Below are positions 7,268 to 15,532 of a DNA stretch of 27,533 bases, piece by piece (position 1 is the stretch's first letter; the number at the start of each line of letters is the position of its first letter). Below the pieces are notes generated by a model. That model worked only from the letters and a program-made list of their open reading frames with translations. It ran no database searches and was not told where the DNA came from. A program made the position numbers and the translations under genes. The DNA comes from Flavobacterium sp. UBA7665. Lineage in GTDB: Bacteria; Bacteroidota; Bacteroidia; Flavobacteriales; Flavobacteriaceae. The DNA is taken from assembly GCA_002483285.1 (NCBI GenBank), contig DLHP01000042.1:61005-88537 (forward strand), read 5' to 3'.

Positions 7268-9184
7268 ATGGCAAAATGGATGAGTTTGCTACTGTTACTG
7301 GTGGCATACATGGCTTCGGCACAAAAGAATATCGACCCGACCGAGCAGGATATTGATTTTGCCAAGCAACTTCGCCAGCAATACGCCAAAGACGATGTGG
7401 CCATACTTGAAAGCAGCGAAAACATCACATTTGAAACCTCCAAGGATGGAGAACGCGTCATGGTCAACAGCAAGGTACGCGAGAAGCTCATGAACATCAG
7501 CCATCGCGCCGACATCAAGAAATATGAATTCTACGATAGCGAGTCGGTTATACAAACCTTTACGATGAGTTATCGCAATGACAAAAAAGCCAATTTTTTT
7601 GTCAAAGACGAATTTTACCAGGATCGCGACCTGTTCTACAACGACGCGCGCGTCAAGCATATGGATGTAGATTTCCCGGTGCAGGGTTACAGCTACAATT
7701 ACGCGCTCGAAAAACAATATACCGACGTGAAGTATTTCACCGCACTGTATTTCAACGACGAGTTTCCCGTAATCAAAAAAACCATAGAAATTACCATTCC
7801 CGATTGGCTCAAAATAGACCTAAAGGAATTCAATTTTGCAGGCAACGATGTAAAGAAAAGCGATAAGCGCAACAACGAAAATACCGCTACCGTGTATACT
7901 TATGAGCTCAACAACCTGCCAGCGTATTATAAAGAGAGCAACGCGCCGGGCAGGAGTTACCTGTATCCGCACATTTTGGTTATTGCCAAATCGTTTGGCT
8001 ATAAAGGCAAGGAAACGGTTTTGTTCAATTCGGCGGCCGATTTGTATAAGTGGTATAAATCATTGGTGGATATGCTCAAAGACGATCCGTCGGTGTTTCA
8101 ATCCAAAGTCGACGAACTTATCGCTGGAGCCAAAACAGACGAGGAAAAAATCAAGAACATTTATTATTGGGTACAAGACAACATCCGATACATCGCTTTC
8201 GAGGACGGCATCGCGGGTTTCAAACCAGACGAATCCAACCATGTATTCCAGAAACGCTATGGCGATTGCAAAGGCATGGCCAACCTGATCAAACAGATGC
8301 TTAAAGTCGCGGGATTCGATGCGCGGTTGACCTGGATCGGCACCAAGCATATCTCCTACGACTACACCACACCTTCGCTCGCGGTAGACAACCACATGAT
8401 TTGTACGCTGATTTACAAAGGCAAGAAATATTTCCTCGACGGAACCGAGAAATACAACGCACTTGGCGTGAATGCCGAACGCATCCAAAACAAGGAAGTG
8501 ATGATAGAAGATGGCGACAAATTCCTCATCGAAAAAATCCCGGCAGGCAAAAGTGACACCAACAAAGAAACCTACACGGCCAACCTTTCCATCAGCAACG
8601 AATCGCTCAAAGGCAAATGCACGCAGACCTATTTGGGGCAAAGCTGCTCGGAATTCCTGTACAGCTTCAGCCAGTTCGAGACCGACCAGAAAGACAGTGT
8701 ACTCGAACGATATTTGTCGAAGTCAGACAAGAATATTGAACTCGATAAAGTGGTTACTTCTGATCTGCGCAACCGCGAACAGCAACTCAAGATAGATTAT
8801 GACATTGCGGTCAACAATAAGGTGTCTGCCTTTGATAACGAATTGTACATAGACCTCAATGTGCTCAAGGAGTTTAAGAATTTTGACCTCAAAGACCGCA
8901 AAACCGACTATGAATTTGATTACAAAACCGATTACAGTGCACTGATTACCTTGTCGATTCCACCGGGATATAAAGTCGCTAAATTGCCAGAGAACTTAAA
9001 CGCAACCGGCGCCGGATATAACGTCACGGTGAGTTTTGTACAGACGCCCACGGCCATCACTTGTAAAAAGGCGTTTGTGTTCCGCGACGGCGTAATCAAA
9101 TCGGCCGAACTCAAAAACTGGAACGAATCGATCAAAAAGCTCAACACGCTTTACAACCAACAAATCACCCTGACCAAAATTTAA
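7268..9184 (+). CDS. DUF3857/transglutaminase-like exported protein
   Basis: This is a periplasmic or envelope protein of 638 aa. A signal peptide (KWMSLLLLLVAYMASAQ) is followed by a DUF3857 beta domain with the phrase IKKYEFYDSESVIQTF. A transglutaminase-like core follows, with Cys334 in RYGDCKGMANL, His376 in DNHMIC and Asp391 in FLDGTE, so the catalytic triad is complete. A C-terminal DUF3858-like region covers about the last 100 residues (IPPGYKVAKLPENL). Members of this family are common in Bacteroidetes; substrates are unknown and could involve peptide crosslinking, hydrolysis or deamidation. The stop overlaps the next start by one base (TAATG), so the pair forms one operon. A candidate -7 box lies just upstream. 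Confidence 0.9.
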   Translation: MAKWMSLLLLLVAYMASAQKNIDPTEQDIDFAKQLRQQYAKDDVAILESSENITFETSKDGERVMVNSKVREKLMNISHRADIKKYEFYDSESVIQTFTMSYRNDKKANFFVKDEFYQDRDLFYNDARVKHMDVDFPVQGYSYNYALEKQYTDVKYFTALYFNDEFPVIKKTIEITIPDWLKIDLKEFNFAGNDVKKSDKRNNENTATVYTYELNNLPAYYKESNAPGRSYLYPHILVIAKSFGYKGKETVLFNSAADLYKWYKSLVDMLKDDPSVFQSKVDELIAGAKTDEEKIKNIYYWVQDNIRYIAFEDGIAGFKPDESNHVFQKRYGDCKGMANLIKQMLKVAGFDARLTWIGTKHISYDYTTPSLAVDNHMICTLIYKGKKYFLDGTEKYNALGVNAERIQNKEVMIEDGDKFLIEKIPAGKSDTNKETYTANLSISNESLKGKCTQTYLGQSCSEFLYSFSQFETDQKDSVLERYLSKSDKNIELDKVVTSDLRNREQQLKIDYDIAVNNKVSAFDNELYIDLNVLKEFKNFDLKDRKTDYEFDYKTDYSALITLSIPPGYKVAKLPENLNATGAGYNVTVSFVQTPTAITCKKAFVFRDGVIKSAELKNWNESIKKLNTLYNQQITLTKI

Positions 9185-11343
9185 TGAAAACAATTCTCTC
9201 TTACTGCCTGCTGCTCGTTGCAGGAGTTGCTTTTTCTCAAAACCTAGACAAGGACGAAACCAGGGCTTTTTTCTGGGGAAAGGACGACGCCTTCAAAAAT
9301 GCCAACACCATTCCCGATAAATATAAAAACGAGTCGGCGGTGGTCATCTACAAATATGAATTTTACGATTACCACAAGTTTGGCGCGAGCGTCAAGTACG
9401 TATCGGCTACGCGCAAACGCATCAAGTTGCTCGATGCCGCTGCGGTAAAGGAGTTTTCTGAGTTTTCGTTCCAGGAACGTTTTCCTACCAACAAAGGTTT
9501 TTATGGCGGATTTGGTACCAATACCGTGGGTGTGCGCATCATCAAGCCCGATGGCAAGGAAGTAGAAATAGACATTGACAAGGAATCCAAAGAAGTCAAC
9601 CAGGAAAAGAAAATTGCCATTTCTAATCTGGAGGTGGGTGACATCATCGATTTTTACCTCTACCATTACCAACCGTTTACCTCAAAGCTCGAATACGGTT
9701 TTGACCCCGAAGAGACCACACTTGGCGACAACTATCCCATCATGGACTACAAACTCAACTTTAGGACAGAGAACGATTTTTTCCTGAATTTCAACTCCTA
9801 CAACGGTGCGCCCGAACTCAAGGAAATGCCCACCGACAAAAGCAGCGAACGCCGTTATGAACTGGTAGCCAAAGACATCGCCAGGAACGATTTCCCGAGG
9901 TGGTTTTACCCGTTGGTAGAGTTGCCTTCGTATAAATTCCAGGTGTATTTTGCACGTTCGGGTAAATTTGAGAAGCGTGCCGAGGCTTTCCTGGCCGAAA
10001 AGGAAAATGTCGTCAAGAAAAACGTGGTCAAGGAAGATGTGTTTGAGTATTACAACAACAAGTTCAGGCCTTACGGCGACTTGGGCCAGATTGAGAGATT
10101 CCTCAAAAAGAAGACGTTTGCCAGCGATGAAGAAAAGGTACGTGAGGTGTATTATTTCACCCGACACCAATATTTCACGCAATATGTCGAGGCATTTGTG
10201 GTGAAGGAAGCCGATATTTTTTATCCGTTTGAGCTCTATGGCAACGCGATTTTCATGAACACCGAAACCGAGTTCATCAACCATTTTATGGCCTTCTTGA
10301 AAGACAACAAACTCGATTATGACATCATCGTGGCCACTGCGCGTTACAACGGCCCAATTGAGGATTTGCTGATCCAAAAGGACCTTAGCGTTTTGTTACG
10401 CGTCAATACGACACCCAATCCCGTGTACCTCGAATATTTCTCGCCTTACACGAGCGCCGATCAATTCTCTTACGAACTCGAAAACAGCAACGCCTACGCA
10501 CTAAACGTCAACAAACGTAAAAAAGTAACCGATGTGAGCCTTGTAAAATTGCCGGGCACCACAGCGGCCGACAACCGCAGCAAATCAGTGTTTAAGATCA
10601 GCCTCAACGACGACAAGACCGGGCTCAAGGTAGACCGCGAATCCTCGCATTTTGGCCATCTCAAGGATACCGAGCAAAAAGACAAACTGTATTTCTTTGA
10701 TTATGTCAATGAAGATTATGCAAAATACGAAACCAAACCTTTGATGGAACGCGTCAGCAACAAGAAAAAGCGCGAGCAGTACACCAACGAGTTCAACGCG
10801 CTCATCAATAAATCAAAAGACAAGCAAAAGGAAGAATTCCGCAAAGCGACCGAAGGCGAGTACGACGTGAAACTCGAGGATTACAGCTTCTCTATTGCCA
10901 ATACGGGGCGTTTCGGCAGCAAGACGCCACTGGTCATCAAAGAGCAGTTTGTCATAGACAACAACCTGGTCAGGAAAGCCGGCGAGAATTACATGGTAGA
11001 AATCGGCAAGATGATCGGTAGCCAGGTCGAGATTGATAAAAAAGAAAGGCAGCGTACCAATAACGTGTACTTTTCTTTCCCGCGCAGTTTTGAAAACGAG
11101 ATTGTGTTTGAAATCCCTGAGGGTTATACCGTTTCGGGTCTCGACAAACTCAATAAAAATGTAAGCAATTCGGCAGGAAGCTTTGTCAGCACCGCCAAAG
11201 TCAGCGGCAACCAATTGGTAGTACAGGTCAAAAAATCATACTCCAATTACTACGAGCCCAACGTCAATTGGCCCAAGGTGGTAGACTTTTTAGAAGCAGC
11301 CTACCAATTCACACAGGAAAAGATATTGCTCAAGAAAAGCTAA
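9184..11343 (+). CDS. DUF3857 protein with degenerate transglutaminase core
   Basis: This 719-aa exported protein has a signal peptide (MKTILSYCLLLVAGVAFSQ) and a DUF3857 domain (YKYEFYDYHKFGASVKY, GVRIIKPDGKEVEID, NLEVGDIIDFYL). A middle region resembles the transglutaminase fold of the upstream protein. By hand alignment its segment NTETEFINHFMAFLK occupies the place of the GDCKGMANLIKQMLK motif. The catalytic Cys, the His and the Asp are all replaced, so it is probably a non-catalytic partner. The C-terminus is a DUF3858-like beta region (FEIPEGYTVSGLDKLNKN) and ends with a basic stretch. It overlaps the upstream gene by one base and ends at a strong terminator. Family call good; loss of activity is inferred. 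Confidence 0.85.
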   Translation: MKTILSYCLLLVAGVAFSQNLDKDETRAFFWGKDDAFKNANTIPDKYKNESAVVIYKYEFYDYHKFGASVKYVSATRKRIKLLDAAAVKEFSEFSFQERFPTNKGFYGGFGTNTVGVRIIKPDGKEVEIDIDKESKEVNQEKKIAISNLEVGDIIDFYLYHYQPFTSKLEYGFDPEETTLGDNYPIMDYKLNFRTENDFFLNFNSYNGAPELKEMPTDKSSERRYELVAKDIARNDFPRWFYPLVELPSYKFQVYFARSGKFEKRAEAFLAEKENVVKKNVVKEDVFEYYNNKFRPYGDLGQIERFLKKKTFASDEEKVREVYYFTRHQYFTQYVEAFVVKEADIFYPFELYGNAIFMNTETEFINHFMAFLKDNKLDYDIIVATARYNGPIEDLLIQKDLSVLLRVNTTPNPVYLEYFSPYTSADQFSYELENSNAYALNVNKRKKVTDVSLVKLPGTTAADNRSKSVFKISLNDDKTGLKVDRESSHFGHLKDTEQKDKLYFFDYVNEDYAKYETKPLMERVSNKKKREQYTNEFNALINKSKDKQKEEFRKATEGEYDVKLEDYSFSIANTGRFGSKTPLVIKEQFVIDNNLVRKAGENYMVEIGKMIGSQVEIDKKERQRTNNVYFSFPRSFENEIVFEIPEGYTVSGLDKLNKNVSNSAGSFVSTAKVSGNQLVVQVKKSYSNYYEPNVNWPKVVDFLEAAYQFTQEKILLKKS

Positions 11344-11344
11344 C

Positions 11345-11372
11345 AAAAAACCGGCATGAAGCCGGTTTTTTT
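11345..11372. terminator. Bidirectional terminator between convergent genes
   Basis: AAAAAACCGGC (11345-11355), loop ATGAA, GCCGGTTTTTTT (11361-11372). It serves the DUF3857 operon on the + strand and the sigma/anti-sigma operon on the - strand. Confidence 0.92.
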
Positions 11373-12951
11373 ATAGTGAAAATTGCAAGCCGGTCATCAC
11401 GCCAAACGAGTACGGTCTGATCCCGACATTTTTGTAGTCGAGCAAATGGTACTTGAAAATCGGTTCTACATTGAGCCTGACGTATTTTGTGAATTTGTAA
11501 TCCAAACCGATGCCCGCCCCAATCGTATAGCTGTTACTGGATAAATTGGCGGTTTTCCCCATCTCATAGCGTTTGCCGTCGGGTGTTTTTCCCGCAACTA
11601 CATTTTTACCTAGGAACATAGCGCTGATTCCGCCATAGGCATTGATCCCGAATCTGCGGCGACTGATGGCGTATTTGAGTTCGAGCGGCACCTCGGTATA
11701 CGAAATCTCCTGGATGATGTCCATGCTTTTCGCATTGCCCGATTGTGCATAGATGCTCACGTTAGTGTTTTTAGTGTAGTCTATATAACTGTAATTGATC
11801 GTGTTTACCACCGCATCCCGGGTGACCATCTGTAGGTTCATAATACTGATCCCGAAACGCAAGCTCCAGCTGTCGGTGGCTTGGTATATCGCGTAGGCAC
11901 CGTAGCTTAGTGTGGGTTTAAATTCCCTTTCATTGTCGTTTAGCTTGGGGTCGTACGGCGATTTGTTCGAAACGTGTCCGCCAAAAGTAGGCGAAGCATA
12001 CACAAACAAGCTTAGTTTTTGCAGGGCGTTATTTTTGGTTGTTGCCGAATCCTTTTGGGTCTTTTCAGGCAAAGTCGCTACGGGCGATGTAGGCTCAATC
12101 TTTGGCGTGACGTTGGTTTTGAGGCTGTCAGTGCCGCCGTCATTTGGGCGTTCGCTTTCGGGAAATCCATTTTTCGCCGGATTGGTATTGGCCATCGCTT
12201 CAACCGTTTTTTCTTCGGTTTGGATGCCGTCCGACGGATTGCTCCCGACAGCCATTTGTTTCTCATCTGTGAACTGCTTGCGGTTTTTTCTGGTCTTTGT
12301 TTGCTTTGCATCGGCAAGTTGCCTTTGGGCTTTGGTTAGGTTAGCCCGCGATTGCTTGCTGCGTTTGCTGTCGATCGAATTGCCGTTGCCGCCAATGTCT
12401 TTGCCCGAAGTTGTTTTTTGTTTGTCCTTCGCCCGCGAATCCTTTTCGCCAGAAAAATGACCCGTATGGGGTTTTGCGTTGGAGGATTTGTCGTTTTGAA
12501 CCGCTACGACGTGATTTTTGGTCCCGTCTTTCCGCAAAGTTTTAAAAGCATCCCGATGGGTTGTTGGATTCGTCAAGTCGTCATTTTCAGCCTGACCGTT
12601 GCCAGTGATCGTATTGTTGTCAGAACCTGAACCTGAACCTGAACCTGAACCTGAACCGGCATCGGCGTCCGTGGTGCCGGAACGGCTGTTGTTGTTCGTT
12701 CCAGAATGTACCGTTCCCGTTCCCGGGTCACTGAAACCTTCGGTGGTAGTGACGGTTTTTCCACTAAAAACCAACGCCGTAATACCCAGTACCATTACCG
12801 AGAACAACGCGATCCAGAATGGCAGGAACCGTCTTTTTTTCTTTTGATCCAGATCGGCTGCTATGGCACGCCACAAGCCGTCGCTTGGGGATTGCTCCAG
12901 CGCGTCAAGCTTTTCGCGGAAAGCCTTTCCGATGTCTTTTTTATTTTCCAT
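11371..12951 (-). CDS. Dual-membrane-spanning anti-sigma-like protein with C-terminal OM barrel
   Basis: This 526-aa protein has three parts. The N-terminal 40 residues are charged and cytosolic (MENKKDIGKAFREKLDALEQ, GLWRAIAADLD), a pattern seen in anti-sigma domains of Bacteroidetes. One hydrophobic helix follows at about 41-63 (FLPFWIALFSVMVLGITALVF). A low-complexity, Ser/Thr/Asn/Lys-rich linker runs from about 65 to 300 and includes a (GS)n run. About 210 C-terminal residues form amphipathic strands of a PorT-like outer-membrane barrel (YASPTFGGHVS, YTEVPLELKYAISRRRFGINAYGG, YTIGAGIGLDYKF), ending in FSL. There is no cleavable signal peptide. The start overlaps the ECF sigma gene stop by 11 bases. 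The layout fits the dual membrane-spanning anti-sigma factors known in Bacteroides. Function inferred from architecture and neighbour. Confidence 0.8.
   Translation of the reverse strand: MENKKDIGKAFREKLDALEQSPSDGLWRAIAADLDQKKKRRFLPFWIALFSVMVLGITALVFSGKTVTTTEGFSDPGTGTVHSGTNNNSRSGTTDADAGSGSGSGSGSGSDNNTITGNGQAENDDLTNPTTHRDAFKTLRKDGTKNHVVAVQNDKSSNAKPHTGHFSGEKDSRAKDKQKTTSGKDIGGNGNSIDSKRSKQSRANLTKAQRQLADAKQTKTRKNRKQFTDEKQMAVGSNPSDGIQTEEKTVEAMANTNPAKNGFPESERPNDGGTDSLKTNVTPKIEPTSPVATLPEKTQKDSATTKNNALQKLSLFVYASPTFGGHVSNKSPYDPKLNDNEREFKPTLSYGAYAIYQATDSWSLRFGISIMNLQMVTRDAVVNTINYSYIDYTKNTNVSIYAQSGNAKSMDIIQEISYTEVPLELKYAISRRRFGINAYGGISAMFLGKNVVAGKTPDGKRYEMGKTANLSSNSYTIGAGIGLDYKFTKYVRLNVEPIFKYHLLDYKNVGIRPYSFGVMTGLQFSL
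12622..12657. repeat. Hexanucleotide tandem repeat (TGAACC)n
   Basis: Five perfect TGAACC units (12628-12657) are preceded by one imperfect unit, AGAACC (12622-12627). On the coding (-) strand they encode Gly-Ser repeats in the linker of the anti-sigma-like protein. Each unit is two codons, so slippage would change linker length without breaking the frame. Confidence 0.9.
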
Positions 12952-13489
12952 GGCGAATGTTGTAATGCTGTACCATACGCGACTTGATCTTTTCTTTGAG
13001 GATCAGTTTGGCACGGTGCAGGTTCGATTTTGAGGTGCCTTCAGAAATAGAAAGCATTTTTGCGATTTCATGGTGCGGATAATCGTCGAGTTCATACAGG
13101 CAGAACACCAAACGGTATTGGTTGGGCAATTCCTGGACGAGTTTGAGGATTTCATCGAGCGGAAAATCCAGCTCATGCGCCTCAATATCGGTTTCTTCTT
13201 TGAGATCGTCCTTTAGCGGTACGAGGTTGTATTTTTTCTTGTAGCTGTCTATGGCCTTATTGATGGTGATGCGTTTCATCCAGCCTTCAAAAGAGCCTTT
13301 GTTGTTGAATTTTTTGATGTTGGTGAAAATCTCAATAAAGGCATTGTGCAGGTTGTCTTCGGCTTCGGCCTGATTGGCGCAATATTTCACGCAAAGCACA
13401 AAGAGCGCGTTCTTGTACTGCTCGTATAAGGCGTGCTGTGCCTTACGATCCTGTCTGGTGCAGGCCTTTATGAGTTCGTCTAGATTCAA
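12941..13489 (-). CDS. ECF-family RNA polymerase sigma factor
   Basis: This 182-aa sigma factor has only regions 2 and 4. Region 2 covers about residues 25-95 (LFVLCVKYCANQAEAEDNLHNAFIE, then FNNKGSFEGWMKRITINKAID). Region 4 covers about 120-175 (LPNQYRLVFCLYELDDYPHHEIAKML, SISEGTSKSNLHRAKLILKEKI). It probably redirects RNA polymerase to an envelope-response regulon under control of the overlapping anti-sigma-like protein. The start is a TTG at 13489: the preceding in-frame codon is TAG, no ATG exists nearby, and family members begin with similar sequence (NLDELIKACTRQDRKAQ). It shares 11 bases with the downstream gene. No clear TAnnTTTG box was seen upstream, so it may depend on its own or another sigma factor. 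Confidence 0.92.
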   Translation of the reverse strand: MNLDELIKACTRQDRKAQHALYEQYKNALFVLCVKYCANQAEAEDNLHNAFIEIFTNIKKFNNKGSFEGWMKRITINKAIDSYKKKYNLVPLKDDLKEETDIEAHELDFPLDEILKLVQELPNQYRLVFCLYELDDYPHHEIAKMLSISEGTSKSNLHRAKLILKEKIKSRMVQHYNIRHGK

Positions 13490-13550
13490 CTACAGTTTTT
13501 TTTAAATATAAGGCATTCCTTGCAATTGCCCTATTCCTTTTTTTCGAATT

Positions 13551-13584
13551 AACCCCCAACCTATGGCTAGGTCGAGGGTTTTTT
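13551..13584 (+). terminator. Terminator-like hairpin with no + strand gene upstream
   Basis: Read on the + strand, AACCC and ACCTA pair with TAGGT and GGGTT (small internal loop CC/CGA, loop TGGC), followed by six T residues (13579-13584). The nearest genes on both sides are on the - strand. It lies upstream of the ECF sigma gene. A second small palindrome, GGCC-ACAA-GGCC, follows at 13595-13606. Confidence 0.45.
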
Positions 13585-13672
13585 AACCACCCGAGGCCAC
13601 AAGGCCGAATCGAGCGAAGCTAAATGTAACTAACTAAAAATAATGAACAGATTTGATAAATTGGGTTGGAGG

Positions 13673-14272
13673 TTATAAGGTTTGTTTGAAACTAATGCTG
13701 CAATCTCCAAAAGCACCGTTGACAATCGTGGAGAAGTCAATGTTCTCCTGCGAAGGGCCCATATTGCTGAAAGCGCCGCTTATTGAGAGGTGGTCTATAA
13801 CAACGGGAAAATTTTGATACGCGCCAGTGGGGCTATACCTGAAATAGTAATCGCGTGTATTGATTGAGACGGCGTACTCTTTATCTTTTTCCAAAGGCAA
13901 TGGTGCAATCGCCAGTGTTGTTTTTGTGGAAGGTTCTGCAATATCGACATATTCTGTCCTGAGGGGCGTTCCCGAGGCGACATCCCAAATGGTCACCCGC
14001 ACATCACTTACGACTGCGGGAATTTTTACAAACACGGCGTTGATTTCACCTTTGACAAGCGGTGTAAACTTATAACCGATTTCGTAGTAATTGTTGTCAT
14101 CGGTGTAAACGATTATCTCCGTAAAACCAGCGGTGTTGATAAAATCGGCGTAAGGGTTCTCATTCTGGAAAACCACTGGCGGAATGGTTACCGGCTGCTC
14201 ATCTTCGGCCGAGCAATTGACCAAAGCGACTGCCATTAAGGCTAATACTAAAATTTGTTTTACATTTTTCAT
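13673..14272 (-). CDS. DUF4082-like lipoprotein
   Basis: This 199-aa lipoprotein has the signal peptide MKNVKQILVLALMAVALVN and the lipid-accepting Cys20. The following residues SAEDE resemble the acidic export signal that sends Bacteroidetes lipoproteins to the cell surface. The mature part is a single beta-sandwich-like domain. The phrases YEIGYKFTPLVKGEINAVFVKIP, VRVTIWDVASGTPL and KDKEYAVSINTRDYYFRY recall DUF4082 domains, which are often tied to carbohydrate-related or surface proteins. The domain match is from memory and moderate. It begins 12 bases after the stop of the RCC1 lipoprotein upstream and is probably the last gene of that operon. Confidence 0.75.
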   Translation of the reverse strand: MKNVKQILVLALMAVALVNCSAEDEQPVTIPPVVFQNENPYADFINTAGFTEIIVYTDDNNYYEIGYKFTPLVKGEINAVFVKIPAVVSDVRVTIWDVASGTPLRTEYVDIAEPSTKTTLAIAPLPLEKDKEYAVSINTRDYYFRYSPTGAYQNFPVVIDHLSISGAFSNMGPSQENIDFSTIVNGAFGDCSISFKQTL

Positions 14273-14284
14273 AGGATTGTTTAT

Positions 14285-15460
14285 TTATTGCGGGCATGGA
14301 ATTAAAATCGGAACAGCACTACTCACCGTGTCACCGTTGCCCAATTGCCCTGCGGCATTTTTACCCCAAGCCCATAAGCTACCGTCGGTTTTTTTACCGA
14401 ACGAAGACTGGTGTCCCGCATAAAGGGCAACCCAATCCGAGTAAGTCCCGATTTGCTCCGGAGTCTGAATTGAAGCCGTAGTCATAGCGCCACTGCCCAA
14501 CTGCCCAAACGAATTACTTCCCCAGGACCAAATGGTACCATCGGTGCGAATGGCCATAGAATGCGCAATGCCGTTGGCTGCATAACGCCAATTGTTATCG
14601 GTTCCGATTTGTTTTGGAATCCCATAAATCGTGTTGCTGCCCAAACCCAGCGCAACCCAACCCCATGACCAGATCGTGCCGTCGGTTTTGGTTGCGATTA
14701 CATGATAATGGCCGGCATTGACGGTTTTCCAGTTGCTTTCTGTGCTTATTTGAATGGGCGTTTCATACAGGACGTGGTAGCGCTCATCGACCACATGGGC
14801 CAGTTCGAAGAGGGCATTGCGTCCGTTTCCCCATAAAGTGCCATCGGATTTCACAAGTAGGTTGCTCGCGTCGCTGGCGCTTATCGCCTGCCAGTCGCCA
14901 CTTGCAATTTGTGTCGGCGTTGGGATCATCGGAAGCGGATTCCCGTTATCGTAGCCCGGATTGTAATTGTAATTTCCCCAGTTCCAGGTGGTGCCATTTG
15001 ATTTTACTGCGATGGTATGGTTGTTTTTCGAGGCAATCATCGTCCAATCCGAACCCGACCCGATTTGCACCGGATGATTCACCGAATTGGCTACCACTCC
15101 CGTTCCCAATTGTTTGTAATCGTTGGCGCCCCAAGCCCAAATCGTGCCATTGGTTTTTAGTGCGATGACGTGGTTGCGTCCGCAGGAAATCGATTTCCAG
15201 TTGGTGTCGGTGCCGATGCGCTGTGGGATTCCGCCATCGAGGTAATTGCCGTTGCCGAGTTGTCCCCATTCATTCGATCCCCAAGTCCAGAGTGAACCGT
15301 CGGAGCGGATGGCAGCCGTGTGTTCTTCCCCGGCCGAAACCGTTTCCCAGGTCATCGGCGGCAGTAAAACCGGTGTTATCGCTGTAGGCGCATCATCAGA
15401 CGAACAGGCTGTCAACAGGAAGGCAAAAAATACTGAGAGTATCAAGGATAGCTTTTTCAT
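14285..15460 (-). CDS. RCC1-repeat lipoprotein, seven-bladed propeller (copy 1)
   Basis: This 391-aa exported lipoprotein has the signal MKKLSLILSVFFAFLLTA and Cys19, followed by SSDDA, an acidic surface-export-like sequence. The mature protein contains seven RCC1/BNR-like repeats of about 50 residues. Each has a W-x-x-[IV]-x-x-G-x-x-H core and a DG-[ST]-[IL]-W-x-W-G-x-N-x-x-G-Q-L-G-x-G end, consistent with a closed seven-bladed beta-propeller. Blade 5 lacks the usual NxxGQLG (it reads WGWVALGLGSN), and blade 4 has a divergent NALFELA. Propellers of this kind are binding scaffolds; the ligand is unknown. A close paralogue lies 72 bases upstream and a lipoprotein gene 12 bases downstream. Confidence 0.88.
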   Translation of the reverse strand: MKKLSLILSVFFAFLLTACSSDDAPTAITPVLLPPMTWETVSAGEEHTAAIRSDGSLWTWGSNEWGQLGNGNYLDGGIPQRIGTDTNWKSISCGRNHVIALKTNGTIWAWGANDYKQLGTGVVANSVNHPVQIGSGSDWTMIASKNNHTIAVKSNGTTWNWGNYNYNPGYDNGNPLPMIPTPTQIASGDWQAISASDASNLLVKSDGTLWGNGRNALFELAHVVDERYHVLYETPIQISTESNWKTVNAGHYHVIATKTDGTIWSWGWVALGLGSNTIYGIPKQIGTDNNWRYAANGIAHSMAIRTDGTIWSWGSNSFGQLGSGAMTTASIQTPEQIGTYSDWVALYAGHQSSFGKKTDGSLWAWGKNAAGQLGNGDTVSSAVPILIPCPQ

Positions 15461-15532
15461 AAGAGCAAAGTTTCAGCGTTTAATGGATAGTCGGCGGGTT
15501 TCAAAAAGGTTGCGTCCGATACTAAACTTTTT

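Noticed and set aside
12573..12847. Open frames with Pro-Glu and Val-Gln repeats
   Set aside because: They are out-of-frame readings of the TGAACC tandem repeat in the anti-sigma-like gene.
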